DNA of 64,000 nt from Pseudarthrobacter polychromogenes. GTDB taxonomy: Bacteria > Actinomycetota > Actinomycetes > Actinomycetales > Micrococcaceae. Shown here one piece after another: positions 10,179 to 17,787 of this stretch. A program made the position numbers and the translations under genes. The stretch is taken from NCBI RefSeq assembly GCF_014644495.1, contig NZ_BMKU01000007.1:129742-193741 (forward strand). The letters run 5' to 3'. Under the pieces are notes generated by a model. The model did no database searches. It worked only from the letters and a program-made list of their open reading frames with translations, and had not been told where the DNA came from. The first letter of the stretch is position 1. Every line of letters begins with the position of its first letter.

Positions 10179-11404
10179 AAATCATTGCCGCTGACGTCTT
10201 CGTGACCAGTCCCTCCCGCAACTTCGTGACCCTCCGGATCACCACCGAGGACGGTGTGACGGGCCTCGGAGATGCCACCCTGAACGGCCGCGAGCTGGCC
10301 GTTGCCGCCTACCTCAAAGAACACGTTGCCCAGCTGCTGATCGGCAAGGACCCGCACCGGATCGAGGACACCTGGCAGTTCCTGTACCGCTCCTCGTACT
10401 GGCGCCGCGGGCCCGTGACCATGGCCGCGATCGCCGCCGTGGACATGGCACTGTGGGACATCAAGGGCAAAATGGCCGGAATGCCGGTCTACCAGCTCCT
10501 CGGCGGGGCATCCCGCAACGGGCTGCGCGCCTACGGCCACGCCTCGGGAGCTGACCTCCCCTCCCTGTTCGATTCGGTCCGCGAGCACCTGGAGCTGGGG
10601 TACAAGTCCATCCGCATCCAGACCGCCGTCCCGGGCATCAAGGCCGTCTACGGTGTGGCCGCGCAGGCCCAGGCCTCGGGTGAACGCTATGACTACGAGC
10701 CTGCCGGCCGCGGCGCTTTCCCCGTCGAGGAGGACTGGGACACCCGCGCCTACCTCCGCCACCTGCCCACCGTCTTCGAGGCGGTCCGGAACGAATTCGG
10801 CCCCGAGATCCCGCTGCTGCATGACGGCCACCACCGGATGACGCCGATCGAGGCCGCGAAGCTGGGCAAGGCGCTGGAGCCGTACGACCTGTTCTGGCTG
10901 GAGGACTGCACCCCGGCCGAGAACCAGGAAGGCCTGCGCCTGGTCCGCCAGCACACCACCACACCGCTGGCCATCGGTGAAATCTTCAACACCGTCTACG
11001 ACTACCAGACCCTCATCAAGGAACAGCTGATCGACTACGTCCGCGCCGCGTCCACGCACTTCGGCGGGATCTCGCCGCTGAAGAAGGTCATGGACTTCGC
11101 CGCGCAGTACCAGATCAAGTCCGGCTTCCACGGCCCCACCGATATCTCCCCGGTGGGTTTCGCAGCCCAGCTGCACGTGGGCCTGGCCATCCACAACTAC
11201 GGCATCCAGGAATACATGCAGCACTCTGACAAGACCAACGAGGTCTTCCAGCAGTCCATGACCTTCAAGGACGGCTACCTGCACCCGGGCGACAAACCCG
11301 GCATCGGCGTCGAATTCAACGAGGAAGCCGCCGCTGCGTTCCCGTACCAGCAGGCCTACCTGCCATACAACCGCCTCATCGACGGAACGGTCCACGACTG
11401 GTGA
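10175..11404 (+). CDS. manD: D-mannonate dehydratase, enolase superfamily (ManD/RspA)
   Basis: A 409-residue enolase-superfamily dehydratase. After the N-terminal capping domain the barrel shows the acidic metal ligands in [21 protein letters not shown] and IGEIFN, with [10 protein letters not shown] and the [18 protein letters not shown] strand. The order and the HDGHHR motif fit the RspA/ManD group, which converts D-mannonate to 2-keto-3-deoxy-D-gluconate (KDG). It replaces the unrelated UxuA used by E. coli. GTG 10175 overlaps the previous TGA, and AAAGGA precedes it. Some members of this group have low activity or act on D-gluconate, so the exact substrate rests on context. Confidence 0.88.
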   Translation: MKIIAADVFVTSPSRNFVTLRITTEDGVTGLGDATLNGRELAVAAYLKEHVAQLLIGKDPHRIEDTWQFLYRSSYWRRGPVTMAAIAAVDMALWDIKGKMAGMPVYQLLGGASRNGLRAYGHASGADLPSLFDSVREHLELGYKSIRIQTAVPGIKAVYGVAAQAQASGERYDYEPAGRGAFPVEEDWDTRAYLRHLPTVFEAVRNEFGPEIPLLHDGHHRMTPIEAAKLGKALEPYDLFWLEDCTPAENQEGLRLVRQHTTTPLAIGEIFNTVYDYQTLIKEQLIDYVRAASTHFGGISPLKKVMDFAAQYQIKSGFHGPTDISPVGFAAQLHVGLAIHNYGIQEYMQHSDKTNEVFQQSMTFKDGYLHPGDKPGIGVEFNEEAAAAFPYQQAYLPYNRLIDGTVHDW

Positions 11405-13722
11405 ACACTCCCAAGCCCCAGGAAACCGCCCAGGCCAAGCTCCGCGTGATCGTCATGGGCGTCTCCGGCTGCGGCAAGACCACCATCGGCGACCTCGTCG
11501 CAAGGGGACTCGGTGTCCCCTTCCTCGACGGCGATTCCCTCCACCCCGTGGAGAACGTCGCCAAGATGGCTGCCGGCACGCCCCTGACCGACGAGGACCG
11601 CTGGCCGTGGCTCGCCACCGTGGGCACCGAACTGGCAAACGCGGGCGACGGCGGACTGGTCCTGGCCTGCTCCGCACTGCGCCGCAGCTACCGCGACGCC
11701 ATCCGGGAACAGGCGCCGGACACCGTCTTCCTGCACCTGCACGGCAGCAAGGACGTCCTGAGGGCACGGACAGAAGGGCGCTCCGGGCACTTCATGCCGC
11801 CGGCCCTCTTGGACTCACAGCTGGCCACACTTGAACCGCTCGAGGCCGGCGAAACCGGCATCGTGGTGGACATCGCGGCGCCCGTGCAGCAGGTGGTGCG
11901 GGAGGCACTCGACGGACTTGCCGCCGTCGGCCCTTCCCCGGAACGCAGTGCAGGAGGTGCCGCGGGCACCCAGCCCCGCCAGTTTGACGTCGACCTCCAG
12001 GCCGCGCCGTTCAATCTCGACGACGACGCCGTTGCGTGGGTGGGTTCCACCATCGCCGGCATGAGCCTCGAGGAAAAGATCGGGCAGCTGTTCATCAACC
12101 ACAACAACGACTACTCCCCGGAGTACCTCGACGGCGTGCTGGGGAACTATCATGTGGGCGGCATGCGCTACCGGCCAGGCCCCTCCGCCGCAGTGCAGGA
12201 ACACATCCGGTACGCCCAGTCCAGGACCCGGATCCCGCTGCTGGTGGCCTCCAACCCGGAAATGGGAGGAGCCGGCAGCTGCGACGACGGCACGTTCGTG
12301 TCCACGCACCTGCAGGCCGGCTCCCACCCGGACAAGGCCATCGCGGGGCAGATGGGCCAGGTTGCCGGCGTCGAAACCGCGGCGCTGGGCTGCAACTGGG
12401 CGTTCGCGCCGATCGTGGACATCCACTACAACTGGCGGAACACGGTCATCTCCACCCGGTCCTTCGGCAACACCCCGGAGATCGTGGTGGAGCGGGCCAA
12501 GGAGTACTTCGACGGCATCAGCAAGTCACCCACCGTCTGTGCCATGAAGCACTTCCCCGGCGACGGCATCGACGAACGCGACCAGCACGTGGTCACGTCC
12601 TACAACACCCTTAGCTACGAGGACTGGAACCGGACCTACGGGCACGTGTACCGGGAAATGATCGGCCACGGCGTGCAGTCCATCATGATCGGGCACATCG
12701 GGGCACCGGAACTGTCCCGGCACTTCCGCCCCGGCCTGGCCGACGCGGACATCCTTCCGGCCACGCTGTCTCCGGAGCTGCTCCAGGACCTGCTGCGCGG
12801 GGAGCTCGGCTTCAACGGGCTGGTCCTCACGGACGCCTCGCAGATGATCGGCCTCACCCAGGCCATGAAACGCAAGGACCTGGTGCCGGCCACCATTGCT
12901 GCAGGCTGCGACATGTTCCTCTTCTTCCGCAACCCCGCGGAAGACTTCGGCTACATGATGGACGGCTACAAGTCCGGCGTCATCACCGAGCAGCGGCTGC
13001 ATGATGCGCTGCGCCGGATCCTGGGGCTGAAAGCGTCCCTTGGTTTGCACGTGCGGCCGCGCGCGGAACTCGTGCCGCCCGTGGAAGCGCTGGACAGGAT
13101 TGGCAGCGAGGCCCACCGCGCCATTGCCGCGGAGATCGCGGACAAGACGGTCACGCTGGTCAAGGACACGGCCCACAACCTGCCCATCACGCCGCAGACG
13201 CATCCGCGGATCCGGCTGTACGGCATCTCCGGCGGGGCGGACTTCACGCGCGCCGATCCGCTCGCCTACCTGGACACCGTCAAGGAGGAACTGGAGGCCG
13301 CCGGCTTCGAGGTGCACCTGTTCAAGACGGCCGACCAGCGGGAGGCCGCAGGGGAGACTGGCGTGAATTTCATGTCAATCATCTCGGAGGAAGCCACCGG
13401 GGACTATGCGGACAAGTACGACGCCGCTTTTGTGTTCGCCAATGTGAAGGGGTTCGCCCAGGAGGCGGCCATCCGGATCAAGTGGTCCACTCCCATGGCC
13501 GCGGAGATCCCGTGGTATGTCACCGAGGTTCCTACCGTGTTCGTTTCGCTGAACCAGCCGAACCACCTGATTGACGTGCCCATGGTGAAGACGGCGATCC
13601 ACGCCCACGCCGGGTCCCGCGAGGCAATCCGGGCCACCATCGAAAAGATCCAGGGCAAGTCCACGTTCCAGGGCACGTTCAACGACAACGTGTTCTGCGG
13701 TTCCTTCGACACAAGGCTCTAG
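11401..13722 (+). CDS. fused gluconokinase-like / glycoside hydrolase family 3 protein
   Basis: A 773-residue two-domain protein. Residues about 14-175 are a GntK-type kinase: P-loop [48 protein letters not shown]. After a short Ala/Gly/Pro linker, residues about 205-770 are a NagZ-like GH3 enzyme. That part has KHFPGDG (near 383) followed by a D-x-H pair in DERDQH resembling the NagZ acid/base dyad, and LVLTDASQM with the likely Asp nucleophile (near 478). GTG 11401 overlaps the manD stop by GTGA. The kinase could phosphorylate KDG or gluconate, the step missing after manD. The GH3 half could release a uronic acid or sugar from a glycoside. Both are inferences. No signal peptide is seen, so the protein is cytoplasmic. 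Confidence 0.85.
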   Translation: MNTPKPQETAQAKLRVIVMGVSGCGKTTIGDLVARGLGVPFLDGDSLHPVENVAKMAAGTPLTDEDRWPWLATVGTELANAGDGGLVLACSALRRSYRDAIREQAPDTVFLHLHGSKDVLRARTEGRSGHFMPPALLDSQLATLEPLEAGETGIVVDIAAPVQQVVREALDGLAAVGPSPERSAGGAAGTQPRQFDVDLQAAPFNLDDDAVAWVGSTIAGMSLEEKIGQLFINHNNDYSPEYLDGVLGNYHVGGMRYRPGPSAAVQEHIRYAQSRTRIPLLVASNPEMGGAGSCDDGTFVSTHLQAGSHPDKAIAGQMGQVAGVETAALGCNWAFAPIVDIHYNWRNTVISTRSFGNTPEIVVERAKEYFDGISKSPTVCAMKHFPGDGIDERDQHVVTSYNTLSYEDWNRTYGHVYREMIGHGVQSIMIGHIGAPELSRHFRPGLADADILPATLSPELLQDLLRGELGFNGLVLTDASQMIGLTQAMKRKDLVPATIAAGCDMFLFFRNPAEDFGYMMDGYKSGVITEQRLHDALRRILGLKASLGLHVRPRAELVPPVEALDRIGSEAHRAIAAEIADKTVTLVKDTAHNLPITPQTHPRIRLYGISGGADFTRADPLAYLDTVKEELEAAGFEVHLFKTADQREAAGETGVNFMSIISEEATGDYADKYDAAFVFANVKGFAQEAAIRIKWSTPMAAEIPWYVTEVPTVFVSLNQPNHLIDVPMVKTAIHAHAGSREAIRATIEKIQGKSTFQGTFNDNVFCGSFDTRL

Positions 13723-13735
13723 GAAGGGCCCCGGC

Positions 13736-13770
13736 AAAGGGCAGCAGCTGTCTTTCGGCTACTGCCCTTT
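13736..13770 (+). terminator. hairpin after the uronate operon
   Basis: AAAGGGCAG pairs with CTGCCCTTT around a 17-nt loop that can itself pair AGC/GCT. It begins 14 nt after the operon's last stop. The T-run is short, so termination strength is uncertain. Confidence 0.5.
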
Positions 13771-13918
13771 ACCGTCGTCGCAGAGCAGGTGGTACCTCCC
13801 GGTTGGCCGGCCCGTCACTCACAAGATCTACCGCGACGCCGCCCACCAATCCCGGCTCGTTCTGCCCTTCACCACTGGCAGGGCCGGGAAGAAGTCGCCG
13901 GCAACAGGCTGGGAACGC

Positions 13919-13958
13919 AAAAAGAGAAAGCCCCTCCATCAGGGGCTTTCTCTTTTTT
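13919..13958. terminator. bidirectional terminator between convergent operons
   Basis: A perfect 17-bp stem, AAAAAGAGAAAGCCCCT against AGGGGCTTTCTCTTTTT, has a 5-nt loop and T-runs on both strands. It separates the plus-strand uronate operon from the minus-strand gentisate operon. Confidence 0.85.
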
Positions 13959-13976
13959 GCTGCCGCGTGGAGGTGC

Positions 13977-14726
13977 CTAGATCCACTTCGGTGCGGCGGG
14001 GGTGCCTTCGGTAGTGCCCGGTCCGGTGGCCGTGACGCCGCGGGAACCGCGGCCGGCAGCCCATTCGACGACGGCGGGCAGCGGCCCGGTGACGGTCGTC
14101 GGGTCAGCCGCGCCCGAGTCTCCCAACGCCAGGGAAGTGCCCGTGACCTTGATGAGGAGCCCGGTGTCGGTGCCGCGGGTGTGCCAGGCACCGGTGATGT
14201 CCTTGAGCAGGCGTTCCAGGACGGGGGCCGGGATGTCACTGAAAGTGGCGCCGTTGTCCAGGTCCACGGCGTGCATCCAGACCTCCCGGGTGCGCATCCA
14301 CACGGTTTCCTCCGCCGGGACGATGCGTCCCTGGGCGGTTTTGACCTTGTGGTGCCAGGCGTCCGCGGGCAGGTCGCGCCATTCGACGTTCAGGTGCACG
14401 GCCGAGTGGTCGAAGAGGTGCCGCAGCGCGATGGGGGACAGGGTGGACCCGAAGTCGATTTCGTAGTTGCGGGCCTCAGGGGAGGCGTACATCGGGGTTT
14501 CCACGCCGGTGGCTGCCCATTCGATCAGCCGTGCGATGGCACGGGCGTTGTAGCCCACATGTGCCACGACGTGGCGGCGCGTCCACCCCGGGAGGAGCGT
14601 GCCGCCGTCGAGCTCTGCGTCGGAGAGCTCGTTCAGCTTGCGGGCGAAGAACGCGGTGCCCCGGCGCGCCTGGAGCAATGCGTCCAGGAGCGCCGGGTCC
14701 TGCGTCTGGTCGTGGCGGGCAACCAT
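13977..14726 (-). CDS. maleylpyruvate isomerase, mycothiol-dependent
   Basis: A 249-residue enzyme isomerising maleylpyruvate to fumarylpyruvate. It has the DinB-like N-terminal helical bundle of mycothiol-dependent maleylpyruvate isomerases. Likely zinc ligands are His52 in GWTRRHVVAH and the Glu/His pair in MRTREVWMHAVDL, matching the Corynebacterium pattern. The C-terminal domain follows. ATG 14726 shares one base with the upstream stop (TGATG). The longer frame to 15062 is inside the hydrolase gene. Use of mycothiol rather than glutathione fits an actinomycete. Confidence 0.88.
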   Translation of the reverse strand: MVARHDQTQDPALLDALLQARRGTAFFARKLNELSDAELDGGTLLPGWTRRHVVAHVGYNARAIARLIEWAATGVETPMYASPEARNYEIDFGSTLSPIALRHLFDHSAVHLNVEWRDLPADAWHHKVKTAQGRIVPAEETVWMRTREVWMHAVDLDNGATFSDIPAPVLERLLKDITGAWHTRGTDTGLLIKVTGTSLALGDSGAADPTTVTGPLPAVVEWAAGRGSRGVTATGPGTTEGTPAAPKWI

Positions 14727-15562
14727 CAGGCTTCCTTGACCACGCGGTTCTTCAGCTGGCCGAGGCCTCCGATGGTGGTGACCAGGACCTGGCCTTCCTG
14801 CAGGTAGCGCTTGGGGTCCTGTGCGTGGCCCACGCCGCCGGGGGTGCCGGTGGCAATCACGTCGCCCGGGTTCAGCGTGATGATCGTGGAGATGTAGGAG
14901 ACCAGGAATTCGGGGGTGAACACCAGGTCCGACGTCGGGGTGCTCTGCTGGACGTCGCCGTCCACCGCGGAGGTCATGAGGGGGCCGGGGGTGAATTCGT
15001 CCTTGGTGACCAGGGCCGGGCCGAACGGGGTGGACTTCTCCCAGGTCTTGCCCTGGAGCCACTGGATAGTGCGGAACTGGTAGTCGCGCATGCTGATGTC
15101 GTTCAGGACCGCGTAGCCGGCGATGTGGCCAGCGGCATCTTTCTCGCTGATCCGGCGGCCCTGCTTGCCGATGACCACGGCGAGTTCGGCTTCCCAGTCC
15201 ACGGTGTCCGATTCCTGCGGCAGGGCAAGATCGTCGTTGGGCCCGATCAGGGACTCGGCGTACTTGGCGAACAGGGTGGGGTACTCGGGGACTTCCCGGC
15301 CCATCTCCTTGATGTGGTTGCGGTAGTTGTGGCCCACGCAGATGATCTTGCCCGGGGAAGGCACGACGGCGGCAAGGTCCGCGCCGTCGAGGGGGTGCGT
15401 TGCGCCGTTGGCCGCCTTCGCCGTGGCTTCCCAGGCGGGGTCCTGCAGCAGGGCGCCGACGTCCGCGAAACCGGGGATCTCGGTGAGGGTATCGCCGTCC
15501 TGGCGGACCGCCGTCGTTACTGTTTTGTCCCCAACGGAGGTGCGGAGGGTGAGGAGTTTCAT
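14726..15562 (-). CDS. fumarylacetoacetate hydrolase family protein, probable fumarylpyruvate hydrolase
   Basis: A 278-residue FAH-superfamily enzyme. Seen: KIICVGHNYRNHIKEMG, the metal-binding ExE...D series in DWEAELAVVIGKQGRRI, GYAVLNDISMRDYQ, and GDVIATGTPGGVGHA. It lies between maleylpyruvate isomerase and gentisate dioxygenase, so it most likely splits fumarylpyruvate into fumarate and pyruvate. The start overlaps the dioxygenase stop by one base (TAATG). Confidence 0.9.
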   Translation of the reverse strand: MKLLTLRTSVGDKTVTTAVRQDGDTLTEIPGFADVGALLQDPAWEATAKAANGATHPLDGADLAAVVPSPGKIICVGHNYRNHIKEMGREVPEYPTLFAKYAESLIGPNDDLALPQESDTVDWEAELAVVIGKQGRRISEKDAAGHIAGYAVLNDISMRDYQFRTIQWLQGKTWEKSTPFGPALVTKDEFTPGPLMTSAVDGDVQQSTPTSDLVFTPEFLVSYISTIITLNPGDVIATGTPGGVGHAQDPKRYLQEGQVLVTTIGGLGQLKNRVVKEA

Positions 15563-16692
15563 TACTTGGTGCGTCCTTCGATGTAGGTGCGGTTGAAGTT
15601 CAGGCGCTCAAAGATGGGGGCGTCGCTGAAGCGGAACAGATCAAACTCAGAATCGGCCTGCAGCGACCAGGCAGCCCAGGACGGGACGACGAACAGGTCG
15701 CCCTTGGCCAGCTGCTTCGTTTCGCCGTCCAGGACCACGGAGCCGGTGCCCTCGAAGACCTGCCAGACGCTGGAGCCCACCTCGCGGACGGCCTCGGTGG
15801 TGGCGCCGGCGCGGAGGCGGTGGAACTCGGCCCGGATGGTGGGCATCACGTCCCCGCCGGTGGTGGGGTTGGTGTAGCGGATGGCGGCGTGGCCCTGGGA
15901 GACGGTGGCCGGGTGGCCTTCGTCTTCCAGGAGCAGCTGCTCGCGCAGGGCGGCGTCAGTGTACTTCCACCGGTACGCGGCGATGGGGGAGCTGGTGGTG
16001 TCGTCCAGGCCGGAGAGCGGGCGCAGGCCGGGGTGGGCCCAGAGCCGCTCGGAGCGGGAGATGTCCGGGGTGGCCTCGTCAGTGACCCGTTCGGTGCCGA
16101 ACTCGAAGAACCCGGCGTCGGCGTAGTGCACGAACGGGATGTCCAGGCCGTCGATCCAGGCCATGGGCTCATCGGTGTCGTTGTGGTGGCCGTGGAAGTT
16201 CCAGCCCGGGGTGAGCAGGAAGTCGCCGCGGGACATCCGTACGGGGTCGCCGTTAACTACGGTCCATACGCCTTCGCCCTCGACGACAAAGCGGAACGCG
16301 TTCTGGGAGTGGCGGTGCTCCGGGGCGGTTTCGCGGCCGCCGAGGTACTGGATTGCTGCCCACAGCGTGGGGGTCGCATAGGCAGTACCGCCAAGTCCCG
16401 GGTTGGCCAGGGCAATAGCCCGGCGCTCCCCGCCCCGGCCCACGGGTACCAGGTCACCGGCACGCGCGGCCAGCGGGTAAAGGTCGCTCCACCGCCACAC
16501 ATGCGGCACAGCCTTCGGGGTGGGGACCATGGGCATCAGGTCACCGATCTCGGTCCACAGCGGGATCAGGTTTTCCTTGTCGAAGTCCTTGTAGAGCTGC
16601 TCAAGCTGCGCAGCCTCCTCCGGCGTCGGCTCCGGGACGGTAAGCCCGGCGGCCACTGATTCATGGGTCGTGTTCTCGGCGCTGATGGACAC
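15562..16692 (-). CDS. gentisate 1,2-dioxygenase
   Basis: A 376-residue bicupin ring-cleavage enzyme, Fe(II)-dependent, opening gentisate to maleylpyruvate. The N-terminal cupin has the metal-ligand series PEHRHSQNAFRFVVEGEG and later PGWNFHGHHND. The second cupin has VWQVFEGTGSVVLDG and LFVVPSWAAW. GTG 16692 is chosen because AAAGGAGG stands 5 nt upstream. It is the first gene of the three-gene gentisate operon, and its promoter carries the IclR-type operator at 16772-16786. Confidence 0.94.
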   Translation of the reverse strand: MSISAENTTHESVAAGLTVPEPTPEEAAQLEQLYKDFDKENLIPLWTEIGDLMPMVPTPKAVPHVWRWSDLYPLAARAGDLVPVGRGGERRAIALANPGLGGTAYATPTLWAAIQYLGGRETAPEHRHSQNAFRFVVEGEGVWTVVNGDPVRMSRGDFLLTPGWNFHGHHNDTDEPMAWIDGLDIPFVHYADAGFFEFGTERVTDEATPDISRSERLWAHPGLRPLSGLDDTTSSPIAAYRWKYTDAALREQLLLEDEGHPATVSQGHAAIRYTNPTTGGDVMPTIRAEFHRLRAGATTEAVREVGSSVWQVFEGTGSVVLDGETKQLAKGDLFVVPSWAAWSLQADSEFDLFRFSDAPIFERLNFNRTYIEGRTK

Positions 16693-16712
16693 GTGGGCCT
16701 CCTTTGTAGGTC

Positions 16713-16723
16713 AGAACAGTTCT
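16713..16723. promoter_or_regulatory. second short palindrome in the gentisate leader
   Basis: AGAACAGTTCT is an 11-bp perfect palindrome about 20 bp upstream of the dioxygenase start. It resembles the main operator half-sites but lies downstream of the predicted -10. It may be an auxiliary site or chance. Confidence 0.25.
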
Positions 16724-16736
16724 TTGGCGTGGCCTG

Positions 16737-16794
16737 ACTCTACGGAAGGACGGGGTGTGAGCTCCAACATATTCTGCTGTTCAGAATTATTGGA
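16737..16794 (-). promoter_or_regulatory. gentisate operon promoter and IclR-type operator
   Basis: On the minus strand, a candidate -35 TTGGAG (16762-16767) and -10 TAGAGT (16737-16742) are separated by 19 bp. Immediately upstream lies ATTCTG-CTGTT-CAGAAT (core 16772-16786), flanked by outer TCCAA/TTGGA arms. The same TTCTG-N5-CAGAA core recurs at 17732-17746 in front of the transporter gene. The position just upstream of the -35 suggests activation by the adjacent IclR regulator. Confidence 0.6.
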
Positions 16795-16848
16795 GGGTGA
16801 CGTGGAAGCGCTGGCGGTGCAGCGGCATAGGTCCGCGTGTGCTTGGTG

Positions 16849-16902
16849 CGGCTGCGTTCAGTCCGGCTGCGTCTAATCCGGCTGCGTTTAATCCGGCTCT
16901 GC
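16849..16902 (-). repeat. 15-bp tandem repeat covering the iclR-type stop codon
   Basis: Three consecutive 15-bp units on the minus strand (16888-16902, 16873-16887, 16858-16872) share the core CAGCCGGAT/C, or CAGAGCCGGAT in the first, and end in TAA, TAG and TGA, all in frame. A fourth partial unit follows at 16849-16857. The regulator stops at the first unit. The copies behind it are reading-frame-preserving duplications of its last codons. Confidence 0.85.
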
Positions 16903-17769
16903 CGGGTTCGCCGCGATATCGATCTCAAGCTGCCGGCAGCATTCTTTCAGGGCGGGAACCAGCCCGGCGTCGAATACTGCGCGGAAGCGGGTAGCGGGGG
17001 TGGCGACGCTGAGGGCGCCCACCACGTGCCCGTGCCGGTTGTGCAGCGCCATCCCTAAGGCACTCACACCGTCCTCCGTCCCTTCGAAGTTGGCTGCGAA
17101 GCCGTTGCCGCGGATGGACTCCAGTTCGCGCAGGAACTTCGGATACTCGTCGTCGGGGATGGTGTCTCCGCCAATCTCGGCGTTGTTGCTGCGGAACAGC
17201 TGTTCCAGCATGTGCTGTTCGAGTTCCGCAAGCATTGCCTTGCCGCCGGAGGTCTTGTTCGCCGGCATCACGGTGCCCTGCCGGTCGCCGACCCGCAGCA
17301 CATTGTTGCCCTCCACTGTTGCCAGGAAGCGGACCTTGGTGCCCACGCGCACCATGAGGTTCACCGTCTCGTTGAGCTGGGCCGAGAGGAGCTCCATATG
17401 GGGCTGGGCCAGCGAACGGAGCAGCCTGGTCCAGCTCAACCCGGCCGGGCCGACTCCCATGGCCGGCCCGGGAACATAGCGGCGGGTCTCGTCCTGCACG
17501 GCAAAGCCCCGGTACACCAGCATGGCCAAGAGCCGGTGGGCGGTGGAGGGGGCCACCCCCAGCTCCTCGGCCGCATCCTTCAGGCGCAGCGTTCCGCCGT
17601 CGCGCAGGAGCTGGAGGAGCTGCAGCGCATTGTCCACCGCCTCGATGGAATAGGTGGGCCGCTTCTGCACGGGCTTTTTCTGCGCAGGCTTCCGCGCCGC
17701 CGTCTTGGTAGCTGCTTGCGGAAGCGGGTTTTTCTGCACATCAGAATTGTATTGTGGTTCATCTTCCAT
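16888..17769 (-). CDS. IclR-family transcriptional regulator of the gentisate genes
   Basis: A 293-residue IclR protein with a Lys/Ala/Pro-rich N-tail. The winged helix-turn-helix covers about residues 40-95 (YSIEAVDNALQLLQLL, GVAPSTAHRLLAMLVYRGF). The C-terminal effector domain contains NETVNLMVRVG, GTVMPANKTSGGKAML and GVSALGMAL. ATG 17769 is preferred because TACTGT lies 7 nt upstream on the minus strand, a leaderless arrangement. It lies upstream of the dioxygenase and divergent from the transporter. It probably activates both units via TTCTG-N5-CAGAA sites. The inducer may be gentisate or 3-hydroxybenzoate (inference, as for GenR-type IclR proteins). Confidence 0.88.
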   Translation of the reverse strand: MEDEPQYNSDVQKNPLPQAATKTAARKPAQKKPVQKRPTYSIEAVDNALQLLQLLRDGGTLRLKDAAEELGVAPSTAHRLLAMLVYRGFAVQDETRRYVPGPAMGVGPAGLSWTRLLRSLAQPHMELLSAQLNETVNLMVRVGTKVRFLATVEGNNVLRVGDRQGTVMPANKTSGGKAMLAELEQHMLEQLFRSNNAEIGGDTIPDDEYPKFLRELESIRGNGFAANFEGTEDGVSALGMALHNRHGHVVGALSVATPATRFRAVFDAGLVPALKECCRQLEIDIAANPAEPD

Positions 17770-17781
17770 GGCCATGACAGT
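17732..17781 (+). promoter_or_regulatory. transporter/hydroxylase promoter with IclR-type operator
   Basis: TTCTG-CACAT-CAGAA (17732-17746) lies 5 bp upstream of a candidate -35 TTGTGG (17752-17757). An 18-bp spacer leads to GACAGT (17776-17781), 6 nt before ATG 17788. The operator lies inside the first codons of the divergent regulator gene. The geometry copies that of the gentisate promoter. Confidence 0.5.
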
Positions 17782-17787
17782 AGTGGG

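Noticed and set aside
9629..11395. A 588-codon minus-strand open frame
   Set aside because: It lies opposite uxuB and manD, whose motifs are unambiguous. Its composition is that of a shadow frame with no start signal.
16740..16928. A 62-codon minus-strand frame with repeated Arg-Ser-Arg units
   Set aside because: It is the 15-bp stop-codon repeat and the gentisate promoter read in another frame, with no independent support.
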